DNA of 64,000 nt. It comes from Sepioteuthis lessoniana. Taxonomy: Eukaryota > Mollusca > Cephalopoda > Myopsida > Loliginidae. The position numbers were made by a program, and so were the translations under genes. Below the pieces are notes generated by a model. That model was not told the DNA's origin, did not search any database, and worked only from the letters and a program-made list of their open reading frames with translations. Below are positions 30,406 through 41,690 of the stretch, piece after piece (position 1 is the stretch's first letter; each line of letters starts with the position of its first letter). Location: positions 36,888,886 to 36,952,885 of the forward strand of contig OY757934.1 of assembly GCA_963585895.1 (NCBI GenBank), read 5' to 3'.

Positions 30406-31292
30406 CATGGTGCATTCAATAAGTTTCCAGACTTTTTTGTACAGGCATTTAAAATTGTCGTAGACTCTTAAAAATTCAGTACATTATTGCTATACATCTT
30501 ATGAGATGACTGACCAATTTTTATGATTTCAGGTTCGAATGAACACCTACAGCAGGAACTGGAATACACCCTACTAAAGCATGATTGTCACAGCTGATGA
30601 ATTTCAAAAATGCAATCTGGACATGACAACACTTTAGAAGAACGATATTCAATAAAATTGTGTTTTAAACTTGGAAAAAATGCCACAGAAATGTATGGAA
30701 TGCTTCAAACTGCTTTTAGACCATCTTGCATGAATCAAGCATGAGTTTTTGAGTGGCATAATAGATTCAAGGAAGGCAGGGAGTCTGTGAGGGATGATGA
30801 GATGTGTGGAAGGAGTAAGGAAGTCAATACACCAGAGTTGATTGGCCAAAAGGTTAGGGTTAGGGTTACTATGTTGAGGTTTTAAGTGAGTTCAGGAAGA
30901 GATTCCGTTGCAAGAGGCGAGCACTCTTCAAATCGGGTCAGTGGCATTTCCACCAGGACAATGCACCAGTCCACAACTCCATCCTTCTCACAGACTATTT
31001 GACCAAGATAGGCATCAAGACAGTTCCTCAGCCTCCCTATAGTCCAGACCTTGCTCCCTGTGAGTTTTGGTTATTCCCTAAACTCAGAAGCTGTCGTTAA
31101 TTGACAATTGAAGAGATGGAAAAGGCTGTGATGGAGATTATTGACACACTCACACCAGAAGTTGTTGGAATGGTACAACGAGTGCATTGCAGCCGGAGCA
31201 GATTACTTCAAAGGGGACTAGAGTTTCATGTGTGTACTATCAATAAAAGTGGCCATACGAAAAAAGTCTGGATTCTTATTTAATGATCTTCG
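30406..31292 (+). mobile_element. Internally deleted mariner transposon, copy 2
   Basis: Terminal repeats GGTGCATTCAATAAGTTTCC and its near complement at 31264-31290, TA at 30404-30405 and 31293-31294. 887 bases. It shares with copy 1 the same internal deletion and the GGTTAGGGTTAGGGTTA tract (30853-30869). The N-terminal half has an in-frame stop (AGCATGAG...). The second catalytic motif HQDNAP is intact here, but the third has become APCEF (D to E). The end MCVLSIKVAIRKKS is readable. Confidence 0.92.
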
Positions 31293-31908
31293 TATATATA
31301 TATATATATATATATATAATGTTGGGAGAGGGAGGTGGGGATCAGCTGCATGTATTCTAAATGTTCTAGTTGAGTGCAACGAACCCACCAAAGATGGTAA
31401 TATAGTAATTTCCTGATAATCATTTTGTTCACCCAAACATATAATCATGAATCATATTAGGCAACTGTCCCTCTGTTATTAAATATTTTGACAGTAGTTC
31501 TGAGATTAGAAAGCACACTCCTCACAACTAATTCTATCATATGGTAGAGGGTAGATGGCAGGATAATGGGAGAGTGACAAAAATAAAAGGTAAGCATACA
31601 TCCAATATTTATTTCATGCTGCAGTTCAACACGTTAGACACAATATCATGAGGACTCCCCTCCATTCCATGTATAAATGTATTGATTAAAGAGATTTATT
31701 TATGAAAGGGTTATTTTATTGGAATAAATGGTGGAAATAGTTTTTTAAAGTCATTTCACTCTCTGACAGCCAACATTTAATTTTATAAAGTCTCAATAAA
31801 ATATTTGGATGCTAACAATATTTACTTATTTTTGAGAAATACTAGAGATATAAGTTTAGCCCACTAGCACAGTGTACACCTTGTGACAATAATGACCATA
31901 CTCCATTG

Positions 31909-31924
<16 letters not shown>
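31293..31924. other. No supported feature apart from (TA)n
   Basis: (TA)n at 31293-31318, then unassigned sequence. Confidence 0.4.

Positions 31925-31957
<33 letters not shown>
31909..31957. repeat. (TA)n(TG)n microsatellite
   Basis: TA units followed by about 17 TG units. Confidence 0.95.
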
Positions 31958-31958
<1 letters not shown>

Positions 31959-31999
31959 ACTAAAATAAGCAAGTTCATATCTTTTCATTTGAAGAATTA

Positions 32000-32430
32000 C
32001 AAATTGTATTCTTTTATGTACAAATACATATAGCTTTTAGATATACAAATGGTGTTTAAAAGCTGTATTTACCAAGACAGAAATGAACTATAAATGAAAC
32101 ATTAATTTTCTTCAAAATAGTCAACTTGGTATTTACCATTGATAGAAGCACCTCTGAAATTCATCTTTTGAAATAATGTGAAGCTGTACCCTCATATTTC
32201 TTTGATATTTCTTCATATCCTCTTGGCATGAATTTTCATTTCAGGATACAAGAAAAAGTCATATATAGCTTGGTGTGGTGAGACACTTGCACATTTCTGT
32301 GTCTCATCAAAAACTTTTCATCCAAAAAATTGGCTTCATGATTTTTTTCAAATTCACTGACTCATGTAGAGAAAGTCAACTTCATGGCTTCATTGCATAG
32401 TTGCTCAACATTGAAGATTTAAATTTTCTA
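32000..32430 (-). pseudogene. Mariner/Tc1-type transposon relic
   Basis: Shares GTGAAGCTGTACC and the following ~150 bases, diverged, with 50806-50990 and 52690-53060. On the minus strand the piece reads like FPEMKIHAKRI followed by EEISKK, reminiscent of a mariner C-terminal FPKLK...DMEEI stretch. Heavily decayed; clade uncertain. Confidence 0.45.
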
Positions 32431-32932
32431 ATTTAAAGAATTTAAATCTTCAGTCTCCATAGATTTTGAATATAACTTATATATCTAAACACAAACGCAT
32501 ATATATGCACTTATGTCTGTACGTGTATTTTCATTTTTCATATGGATATTCGGGCATGTAAATCAACTGTAGGAAATTAAATATACTTACACAAGATTTA
32601 GCACCTTTTAATCTTCCCAATATTCCAGGAAATTACTAGTAAAGAGCAAGATACCATCTATGTTAAGGCAGGTACCTAAAAAGATTTGACATTAAACTGA
32701 TGGAGTGGACATCATCAATCACATGGATAGATGGTCACCTTTGTCTTTGAGGAGACAATCTTCTAGGAGAAGATAACTGTAAAGTAAAATCTGCAGAATG
32801 AGAATCTTCTGGCTGTCTTGATTCGGCTGGTTGCAAGATTAATGCTTGCTGATTATTGGTGAGTAGAACATATTGCACAAGCATTTGTCAATATAAAATT
32901 TGATGAGCAGCCATTTTTTGCAATACTCTAAT

Positions 32933-32967
32933 GTATATATATATATATAGATAGATAGATAGATAGC
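32933..32967. repeat. (TA)n(GATA)n microsatellite
   Basis: TA units then GATA units, abutting the palindrome. Confidence 0.95.
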
Positions 32968-33040
32968 TCATCAGAGTACCTAATCCCGGGATTAGGTACC
33001 CTGATGAGCCACTTAGGCGAAACTGTAATAGGTTAAATTC
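32968..33040 (+). ncRNA. Palindrome plus hammerhead-like boxes
   Basis: A 42-base inverted repeat at 32968-33009 has arms CTCATCAG-x-GTACCTAATCCC and its complement, one mismatch. Its right arm ends in CTGATGA, followed by stem GCC/GGC with loop ACTTA and then GAAAC (33019-33023). This is the box order of a hammerhead, but I cannot find a canonical stem III and cleavage site. (GATA)n precedes it. The left arm is the start of the same motif on the other strand. Confidence 0.4.
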
Positions 33041-33322
33041 TGACTCACAAAATAATTTTTGTCACTATTTTGCTCTACTTAGCATTGAGCACTTTTTGTA
33101 CTTGTAGCTTAGCAGCAATTTACGGTGTTTTTTTCTTTTGACCAATCGATTGCGTATCTGTTGATTTTTTAAAATTGTTGTGACAAGGTTGGCCTTTTCT
33201 TTTTTTTCCAATATATATATATTTTTTCCCTTAGACAGTGATTCGTTGTATATTTTAATCTTCGAATTACTTGCTGGTTTTTTTCCCCTTACCGTAAGTG
33301 CTATTATTCAGTAAGTTATTTA

Positions 33323-33346
33323 ATAGATAGATAGATAGATAGATAT
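33323..33346. repeat. (GATA)n microsatellite
   Basis: Five to six GATA units. Confidence 0.9.
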
Positions 33347-33354
33347 GTGTATAT

Positions 33355-33602
33355 GTTTGGCTTGGTTTGACTTCTTCCTTTAACAAAATATCAACCTTTG
33401 TGGATCATTCAATGCTAAAGCCATCCTTGTAGCCAAACAGTAGTAGAACTATTTAATTCATACCTGGAAGGATATTAGGATTCATATTTTTTCCAAGGGT
33501 ATTTGTCCAAAAGGGAGCATAATAGTCTGACTGAAGTTTGAACTTGTTCACTACAATGACACAATCCACCATGTTACCCACTATGTTACAGGCACTCCCC
33601 CT
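33355..33602 (-). mobile_element. SINE-B, minus strand
   Basis: Tail TTTAACAAAATATCAACC, then CCAAACAGTAGTAGAACTAT, CCAAGGGTATTTG, B box as GTTTGAACTTG and A box as CCATGTTACCCACTATG. Well preserved in length. Confidence 0.85.
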
Positions 33603-33639
33603 CCCCTTATGAGTGTGAGTATATTTATATATATATATC

Positions 33640-33772
33640 ATCATCATCCTGTTGTGCCACTAGCACGGATATCCCTGACCCTCTCTTACCACTTTTCCCT
33701 ATCATTCATCTCCTCTGGCAGGTCTTCAGGTTTACATCCCATAGTGAGGATACGGGATGTAAGTGAGGACAT
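33640..33772 (-). pseudogene. LINE family 2, extreme C-terminus
   Basis: On the minus strand: KPEDLPEEMNDREKW, a stop, ERVRDIRASGTTG, then a GAT-type microsatellite (33640-33650). This is the terminal segment of the LINE at 16015-17845. Confidence 0.82.
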
Positions 33773-33901
33773 ATATATATATATATATATATGCACACAC
33801 ACTCACACTCATATATATATATATATATATATATACACACTCCAACTTATATATATATATATATATATATATACACTCACACTCATATATATATATATAT
33901 A
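33765..33901. repeat. Compound (TA)n / (CA)n microsatellite
   Basis: Alternating TATATA and CACACTCACACTC blocks, repeated three times. The open frames through it are artefacts of the repeat. Confidence 0.95.
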
Positions 33902-34061
33902 GTAACATCAATCAATACATACCTAAGCATTTTTTAATAAAAAGCTAGTTTTCTTCTAAACCAAACATACAAGGAGTTTATTATTTCTAGTGGATCATTA
34001 TACAATCAAAACATTGTTTATTAAGCAATTCTAAGGCACTGATAATCAGTAACCTTTCTGC

Positions 34062-34450
34062 TTTTTTTTTTTAATACTGCATCAAGTTTTTCCTCCATTG
34101 ATTGTCCAAGTTTTATGTCTAGTTGGCCATTAATATTTTCTTTATCCGTAGGTTTATCAGTGATTTCAGAATGATTTTCAAGCAGATTCTTGAAATGTTC
34201 TTTTTATTTTTGAAGTTGCTTTCTTAGCTGGCAGCTTTTAGTTTTATTTTTTTTGGTGCTTTCCCTTCTGCTAACTTCATTTACTATTTGTTATGCTAAT
34301 TGTGATTGTCTATCTCCGTCCAAATTTCTGATTTTATTGATTTGACCTTTAATGTATTCTAGTTGTTCTTTTTGATATGTTTTGGTTAGATCTCAGAGGG
34401 CTTTCTTAAGTTTCTGTTCATCGGCATTTGTTAGGTTTCTTTAATTAATT
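34062..34450 (-). pseudogene. LINE family 2, region before the reverse transcriptase
   Basis: On the minus strand: NADEQKLKKAL, LTKTYQKEQLEYIKGQINKI, RNLDGDRQSQLA, then CQLRKQLQK, NHSEITDKPTDKENINGQLD, IKLGQSMEEKLDAVLKKKK. The last part matches 16060-16190 in the long copy, linking the two as one family. Stops interrupt it. Confidence 0.78.
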
Positions 34451-34510
34451 AAAGATGATTTTGATCATATTTCCCTAACTATTATTGACTACTGTATGTA
34501 TATTTTTAAT

Positions 34511-34693
34511 ACAAGGGTGGATTGAAAGTTTCATAGTTTCACCAAAATGATCTCATGGAATATGACTAAATGAGGTTTATTTTTTAACAGACTCCTTCTT
34601 CCACTGGTGTTGGAGTGCTTGGATCCCATTGATAATGAGAGCCATCAACAGAAAATAAGATGTCATCATATGAACTTTTCAGCTCACTGTCAT
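34511..34693. mobile_element. MITE, copy 2 (reverse of 22871-23086)
   Basis: Shares AAATGAGGTTTATTTTT, GCTTGGATCCCATTG and ATGAACTTTTCAGCT with the first copy in reverse orientation. The terminal GAGGGT words are decayed. Confidence 0.7.
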
Positions 34694-35384
34694 ATTTCAT
34701 TGTTTTTTCTTAGTATAATGTACTTCATATTTTAAACTAAACAGAGCTAAAATATCACATTTGTTTTATATATAAACTTTTGTTGGATAAATAGTTGCAT
34801 TGTTCTCTCATTTCTTTGCAAAATAAGTAAAATAATCTTTCCACATATGGAATTTAAACTTTTCACTGTTTGAAATTGATTGCTTCAGAATACATAATGG
34901 AATTAAAAGAAGAAAAAGTTATAAGTTGGGATATAATTTCAAGGGCACACCCATACGATTTATACCAAAAGAAAATATGTTTTACTGAACAATTATCATG
35001 AACAACTAGAAAATTTATCAATAAAAGGAATGAACTAATATCTAAATGTGTAACTTGAAACAAATGCATCTAAAAATAAATCTGTAAAAAAAGATTATCA
35101 TTTTAAAGACTGAAATTAAACACCAACATCATTCAAAATTTATATATATATTTGAAAATAGACCATGGTTAAAATCATTTAAAAAAATATTGTCAGTTGA
35201 TCAAAATCAACAGTAATTCATAAAAACTTGTATTGGCCATTCAGTTTTTAATAAAGCGATTTTAAAAAAGCAATTTTATCCACAGTCTATTCGTAGTGGC
35301 TCTTTCCCAGATATTGAGCTCCGTAGAAACAAAAAAAAAACTGAAGGTGTATTTATTTTAATTTTTTCTATTCATTACAAATAT

Positions 35385-35385
<1 letters not shown>
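34694..35385. other. AT-rich sequence, nothing recognised
   Basis: No feature supported. Confidence 0.4.

Positions 35386-35443
<58 letters not shown>
35386..35443. repeat. (CA)n microsatellite
   Basis: About 28 CA units. Confidence 0.97.
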
Positions 35444-35445
<2 letters not shown>

Positions 35446-35865
35446 GATGCATGCATACGTACTTGCCCCCCCACACACAAATATGCATGCAGTTTGTTCT
35501 ATGCACCTAGAATCTTCATTTAAAGTGTAGATTTATGATGCGTGATTAACTTCTTTTTCCCATCTTAACATTTAACTCTCTAATTCATAATTTGTTCCAG
35601 AATCTCATTCAATAATAAACTGAGTCATTAACTTTTTTTCTGAAATCTCTTATGGAAATGGCACTGAAATGCAACAAATTAATCAATATCTTTTCCTGAA
35701 TGTCCAGTTGGATAATAGAAGTCAAGAAGAATATGAATGCTGGTCCTGAAAGATATCCAATCTTCAAATTAATGAGCTATGTGATGATTAATTCCTATTG
35801 CAGCAGCAGCAGCAGCTCAAATAATAATGATGATGATATTACTATGATTAACTACAAAATCTGTT

Positions 35866-36412
35866 TCCCAGTCGGCTGAGGCAGTAGAATACACCAACTG
35901 CATCTCTGCTGAAGGGTAAGATCCCTCCAATGAGTGTCCTTGATATGACACTAAACAAGGCTCCAGTAATGCTGGAGCTTTTGGGAATGCGGAGCACCCC
36001 TTAATTGCCATCGGTCCTAGGTCCACTCTGATAGGGCCTTATCTATGGGTCAAATAGAACTAAAATGCTTACTTATGCTAAACTGAATTGTTTGAAATAG
36101 AACTATTTTTGACATTGAAACTGTACTTACGCTAAACTAAATTGTTTGAAATAGAACTGTTTTGACATTTAACTGTATGCGGACAAAAAATATACTTATA
36201 CTAAACTGAAATGTTTTAATTAGAACTGTTTGACTAAACTGATTAGCTTGAAATAGAAATGTTTTTGATAATTAAACTCTGTACTCATGCTAAACTGAAT
36301 TGTTTGAAATAGAATTGATTATTTGTATAAAAATGGATTTGGCATTAAATAATTCACAAATGTTGATATGCCATAAAAACCAAACCAACAAACCAACCAA
36401 CTGACCAACCAA
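35866..36412 (+). mobile_element. RepD, plus strand
   Basis: Head CCCAGTCGGCTGAGGCAG and CTGAAGGGTAAGATCC, CTCCAGTAATGCTGGAGC, then four to five subrepeats (TAAACTGAATTGTTTGAAAT), tail TTGATATGCCATAAAAACC and a run of AACCAACC units. Full length. Confidence 0.88.
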
Positions 36413-36639
36413 TATGAACTAAAAGGCATTTAATGGCAAACTATTATCCTGTTCAAGTCCACTTCTTAACAATATTACTGAAGGAGGCTGAATGAGTATT
36501 ACCAGAAATATTCCCAGAAAACACTTTGGTCAGTGCTATCTGATGATGAAAATTCTCAGGGTAGTCATAAATTTAATTTGTGCTATAGTTTTTGTTCATC
36601 AACTTTCAAAGAAAGAGTTTTTCTATTGCTAGGAAATCA

Positions 36640-36930
36640 TTGACAGATCCATGAGTAGCAATATGATTTATGGCAGTAGAGTTCATTATCATCATGTCTT
36701 GCTGCTATCACAGATTTCCTGGACCCTTTCTCGCACTCATCTCTATCTCCCAGCAGATCCTCCTTGCTACATCCTGTATCGACACAGAGCTGCTGTAGAT
36801 AGGTTCCAGCTGGTTGTCCAATCTTTGCTTGTCCATGTGAAAGGGTCCATAGGAGTACATCCCTTATGAGTTCATCCTTACTTCTCCCGCAGTGTCCTGC
36901 ATGTCTGGTTAATCTAACTTGGATGGTTTT
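36640..36930 (-). pseudogene. LINE family 2, C-terminal fragment
   Basis: Minus strand: KTIQVRLTRHAGHCGRSKDE, LIRDVLLWTLSHGQAKIGQP, AGTYLQQLCVDTGCSKEDLL, then a shifted DRDECEKGSRKS. This is the best preserved copy of the family C-terminus, open over ~110 codons. The SINE-A at 36931 truncates its upstream side. Confidence 0.88.
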
Positions 36931-37432
36931 CGTGATAGGTGGCCGTACAGCTGTTCGCCTGTGGTCTGGGAAACCGGGGTTCAATCTCAGGTCAAGTCAT
37001 ACCAAAGACTTAAAAAATGGTACTTGATGCCACTTTGCTTAACACTCAGCATTATAAGGTATGTATCAAGGGTAAAGTGAATTGGTTTGGTTGCTTTGTT
37101 TAATGGCATATCAACCTTTTAGGTTATTTAATGCCAAAGCCATTCTCCAAGAAGAACAGTAGTGGTACTATTTAACCCATAGCTGGGAGGATAAAGGGGT
37201 TCATACTTTTCCCAAGGGTATTTGCCCGAAAGTGAACGTAATAGTGCGACTGGAGTACGAACTCGCTTACTACGATTCCGCAGTCCACCACTTTAACCAT
37301 TACACCACGAAGACACTCCCGGTAAAGTGGAGAAATCCAGGGAAAGGAGTTGTGCCCTCCCCTACATCTTGGTTTAGTATCTAATGAAAAGGGAGCCTTC
37401 AGGTCCCCCTTGACAACGGTTGCCAACTTTTA
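36931..37432 (+). mobile_element. SINE-A, split by SINE-B
   Basis: B box GGTTCAATCTCAGG near 36978, body ACTTGATGCCACTTTGCTT, broken at 37080 and resumed at 37321 (GGTAAAGTGGAG) to the end CGGTTGCCAACTTT. The A-box region is cut short. Confidence 0.9.
37080..37320 (-). mobile_element. SINE-B nested in SINE-A, with target duplication
   Basis: Minus-strand SINE-B, well preserved: tail TTTAATGGCATATCAACC, AAGAACAGTAGTGGTACT, CCAAGGGTATTTGCCCG, B box as GAGTACGAACTC, A box as TTTAACCATTACACCACG. Flanked by GGTAAAGTG at 37071-37079 and 37321-37329. It is younger than the SINE-A. Confidence 0.93.
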
Positions 37433-38974
37433 TTGTATAGACTAGTAAACAGCAGTATTTTTTAATTGTATAGACTAGTATATTGCAGTATTTTTTAGAG
37501 ATAAATTTTTCCATTTTGAAAGTGTAATGAATACCTTTATATAGTTAAGCAGATTGAAATGATTGATTTATTTAATGGATAATGATGAAAAACAACTGTA
37601 ATAAGTAGAAATAAGCAAAGTTTGGTTTGAAAGGATTATCATTAGTGGTGCATTTGCAGTTATTGTCGTAGATGATGGCAATTAAGAAACCTGCAATGAC
37701 ACCAGCAATTAATTGTAAAAATAGGAAGCAGATGGGAATAGAATGGTATTTAAAGAACAATTGAGAAAATGAAAGTACAAACAGCCAATTAGAAATTTTG
37801 ATTGGGACAGCCTATTAAAACTAAGAATTTTTTAGACAGGATTTTATAAACAATTATTCTAATCGGATTCTATTAAAGAAGTGTATAAAAACATTAGAAA
37901 AAAATAAATGCGTGATAAAAGAGAAAGGAGAAAAGAAGGAATGAGGACAAATTATTATCTGAATTTCTGAGATGAATTATCATTATTCTTTGGTGTATTC
38001 AGATAAATATCATCACAATGTTTTGATTGATATACACTCCAGCCTTCTTCTTTCATTGTCAATATTATTCTTGGAGTTCACAGTAAAATAAGAATAATCT
38101 AACCCTATTGATTGAATTCAGTTGATGGGTTTGAAACTTTCAGAAGTTTACTGACTATTAATTGCCTGCCAAATCTATTATTTTACCATGAAAGAAGAGC
38201 AAGGTTCATGCCTTTCCCAACTAAGAGCATTAGTTAGAACCGAATAAAAAAATGTCTCTGGAGATAAAGGCATTAAATTGAGTTAACTTGGATATTTTGG
38301 ACTCACAATTGATTCATTACAAATGAACTCATTTTTTACAATGCACTGTCTGATGTAATATGTTACATCATAGTGACGCACTTCATAAATTTTTGTCTTT
38401 TGTGTTAAAAAAATCCATGCTGAAAAAAGTGAAGAAAAAAAGAAAACTATGTATTTATTTTGTGTAAAAGAAAAAAAAACAATTGAATATTAAGTCACTG
38501 TGACATAACATATACTACAGATAGTGTATTGTGAAAATATATTCTTTTGAGAAAAATCAATTGTGAGTCCAATGGATCCGTGTTGATCCACTGAGTCTAT
38601 TGAATTTAACCAGGATTGAAGACAAGCTATTAAAAAGCTGAATATGTCAAACTTTGTTGTGTTTCAATCTAGACCATAAATTAGGTACTTGTTCATTTAA
38701 CAGAGTCCCACAAAGAAACTAAAATGTCAGTGAATCATCAATAACCTCTGGTATATTGCATAGAGTGAATTATTCACTTCAATTCTGTTTGTGTCTTGTT
38801 ATCACAAGAATTTGGAAAAAAAAGTCTGGTCACTTGTTTTGTTATGATTACTTTAAAGTTTGATTTATTCTAATTTTTAATGAAATATTGACAATCATCA
38901 ATTTTATAATTAAGTTTGACTAGTATTTTCCTTCATTTTCTGATTTTTTTTACCAGTCCTGTTACCTGGTTATG
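37433..38974. other. AT-rich sequence, nothing recognised
   Basis: A decayed SINE-C-like piece may lie at 38160-38235 (CCTTTCCCAACTAAGAGCATTAG). Otherwise no feature. Confidence 0.35.
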
Positions 38975-39232
38975 GCCACAAAGGTATTGCTCCTAAAACA
39001 TATATTGGGCACAAATAGCCTGGTGGAGCCGATTCCTCTCCAGATCTATGACTGGTTTTGGTGATTAAGGTATTGCTCATTTAACATGCCTTGACCACTA
39101 ATAACCTGGTGGAGCTGATTCTTCTCCAGATCTATGACTGGTTTTGGTGATTAAGGTATTGCTCATTTAACATGCCTTGGCCACTAATAACCTGGTAGAG
39201 CCGATTCCTCTCCAGATCTATGACTGGTTTTG
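38975..39232. repeat. 86-base tandem repeat, three units
   Basis: AGATCTATGACTGGTTTTG recurs at 39042, 39128 and 39214, so the period is 86 bases. The units also share AGGTATTGCTC and AATAACCTGGTGGAGC. The first unit is the most diverged. Confidence 0.92.
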
Positions 39233-39362
39233 AAATCAGTTTTCCTTCTTCTAGGTCTGTTGTCACATTAAATTTAAAGAGTCCAGTCTGCACTACTGTT
39301 TTACTTATAATCAAAGGAAGAATAGTTGGATTCATACCCTTCTCAAGAGTATTAGCACTATT
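39233..39362 (-). repeat. SINE-C fragment, minus strand
   Basis: TTTTCCTTCTTCTAGGTCTG, AGTCCAGTCTGCACTACTG, GTTGGATTCATACCCTTCTC and GAGTATTAGCACTA match the SINE-C body; head and tail are missing. Confidence 0.65.
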
Positions 39363-39617
39363 AGAAATCATTGAAAATAAGAAAGATAAAGGAAAATGTA
39401 AGTTAAAATTAATTATAAGTATAATAATTGACAAGTTCCATATAACAAAAGATATGCTATTAACACGACAAGTCTATAAAAACAATAACAAACAGGTTTC
39501 TAATTTATGATATTTCTTGCTGTCTTAGAAATAAAAATCCCTGTAAGTATGGATGAAAAGCAGCTAAGATTAAGAAAATAAAGGAATATAGTGAAAATTA
39601 GCAGTTGTAATTGCTGT

Positions 39618-39621
<4 letters not shown>

Positions 39622-39668
<47 letters not shown>
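39622..39668. repeat. (TA)n microsatellite
   Basis: About 23 TA units. Confidence 0.95.
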
Positions 39669-39670
<2 letters not shown>

Positions 39671-39843
39671 TAATATTGGTAATATAGGTAATATTTATAA
39701 TCCTTAATTATCTATTGCGTCTGAAGAAGTCCTGTATTAATTTTTTCTTCATGTTTTTGGTTCACACCAGAAACTGAAAATACAGGATGGAAATAAATTT
39801 ATAATCCTGAATTAACCGGTCTTTGGTTTTTTTCTTAAAGAAG

Positions 39844-39848
<5 letters not shown>

Positions 39849-39894
<46 letters not shown>
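39849..39894. repeat. (TA)n microsatellite
   Basis: About 22 TA units. Confidence 0.95.
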
Positions 39895-39897
<3 letters not shown>

Positions 39898-40003
39898 GTG
39901 ATGCATGTATTTACCTAAACCCTCCACCGTAGTTAGTTTATCACATATGGTCAATTTTTGAGTGGAATACAACTGGTTTAAACTCAGAATGTTCATAGCC
40001 TAG

Positions 40004-40532
40004 TCAGCTGGTGCTGTAAAATACACTGAGTGCAACTCTGCAGAGGGGTAAGACTCCCCCAATGAGTATCCTGGATAAGCCATTTGATGGTAAATCTCCA
40101 ATGATGCTGAAGTTTTGAGCAATGCTGTCTACTCCTTCATCACTACTGCTCCCATATCCACTCTGGCCCAGAGTGGTAGCATCTGATAGGGTCCTATCTA
40201 TGGGTCAAATACAACTGTTTAACATTTAAACTGAGTGGAAAAAAAATGGTTTATGCTAAATTAAATTGCTTCAAATAGAACTGTTTGATCATTTAACTGT
40301 GTATAAACAAATGACTGATGTTTAATTGAATTATTAATGATACATAGCAATACTTGGAAATATTTAACTTTGTTGAATTATGCTAAATTGAATAGTTAGA
40401 AACAGAACTGTTTTATCATTTAACTTTGTGTATCTAAAAATGTGTTTACAGATATACATGTAAAAACAGGATTTGGCATTAAAGAACCAACAACAGTTGA
40501 TATGCCATAAAACCAAACAGAACCAAAACATA
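40004..40532 (+). mobile_element. RepD, plus strand, diverged
   Basis: Head CTAGTCAGCTGGTGC and GCAGAGGGGTAAGACTC, middle CCAGAGTGGTAGCATCTG, subrepeats with TTTAACTTTGTG words, tail ACAGTTGATATGCCATAAA and AACC units. Confidence 0.85.
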
Positions 40533-40539
40533 CCAGTCG

Positions 40540-40755
40540 GAATGTTCTGTCTCTTTGACCAGTTGCCATACCAAGGCTAAAGAACCCAGTCTTCCCAACT
40601 ATTTAACCATAGCTAGGATGAGCAGAGATAGAGTCATGCCTTTTCGAAGGGTAGTAGCATGAAATGAAATGTAAGCAGCCTCATCCAGGATTTGAACTTG
40701 GGTTTCCAAGACCATTTCCTACCACAATAGCTTTTATGGCATGCATACTTCCCGG
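40540..40755 (-). mobile_element. SINE-C-like copy, minus strand
   Basis: GACCAGTTGCCATACCAAGG, AACCCAGTCTTCCC, ACCATAGCTAGGATGAG, CCAGGATTTGAACTTGG (B box) and CCATTTCCTACCACAATAG. It is the same variant as 28965-29185. Confidence 0.7.
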
Positions 40756-41214
40756 CAAAGGTATGCATATGTTTTCTGATTCTTTCTCTTTCATTTTAAG
40801 AATATTTGCTGCCAAGTTGAATTATTTTGGATTGTTGAGACCCATCAAAGATATTTGCTTATAATAACCCATCTGAGACACTGGATGCTTTACAAGTAGC
40901 AAAAAGGTTTATCAGCATCAAAGTGTCAAGTAATATTTACACCATTTATGGGAATTAAGTCTTTAAGCATCAGAGAATGTCAGCAATAGTTTATTCAGTT
41001 TCTGTCAGGGAATCTTACCCTTTTGGTTCCCTTCATAATGGACAACCAGCTTCAGTTGTCAATCAAGTTCACAGAGCCATAACTGAAGAAAATCCAAAGC
41101 TGACAGCATGAGAAATGATTGTATATAGTGAAAGAGACAATTGTTACAACCCAAGAAAATGTCCGTTTGACTATCAGGATTTATGGCGTACTCCCGTTGT
41201 AACATTTATTATCA

Positions 41215-41690
41215 TAGAAAATGACAACCCAAGTTCAAATGCTGAACAAGGCTGTTTGCATTTTACTTAACACTAATATTAATACTAATACTATTAACTA
41301 TTCTCCTTCCAGCTATGGGTAGACTGAACTCTTTAATCTGGGTAAGTCAACTGGCCCATTGACGTAATGGTTAGAGTGTTCGCCACTGGTCTGGGAGACT
41401 GGGATTCAAACCCTGGTTGAGTCATACCAAAGACTCAAAAGGCAGTACTTGATGCCTCCATGCTTAACACTTAGCATTATAAGGTATGGATCAAGGGTAA
41501 GTGAAGCAATCCAAGGAAAGGAGTAGCACCCTACTCTACACCTTGGTGTAGTAGCTACTGAAAAAGGAGCTTTTGAGTTGACTACGGTCTGCCAACTAAT
41601 TAATGGCAACCAGTCTAGGAGAAGGAAAGTTTTGAATTCATACCTTTTTACCTCTGCTCAGAAACTGACCCTGTGTTGCATCTTTCTCAT
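41215..41690 (+). mobile_element. SINE-C split by SINE-A
   Basis: SINE-C pieces at about 41215-41347 (CAAGTTCAAATGC, TTCTCCTTCCAGCTATGGGT) and 41602-41690 (CCAGTCTAGGAGAAGGAAAG, GACCCTGTGTTGCATC). They are contiguous in the family when the SINE-A is removed. Confidence 0.72.
41348..41601 (+). mobile_element. SINE-A nested in SINE-C
   Basis: A box GACGTAATGGTTAGAGTG, B-box-like GATTCAAACCCTGG, body and a shortened end GACTACGGTCTGCCAACTA. It inserted after the SINE-C word GGTAAGTCAACT. Confidence 0.87.
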
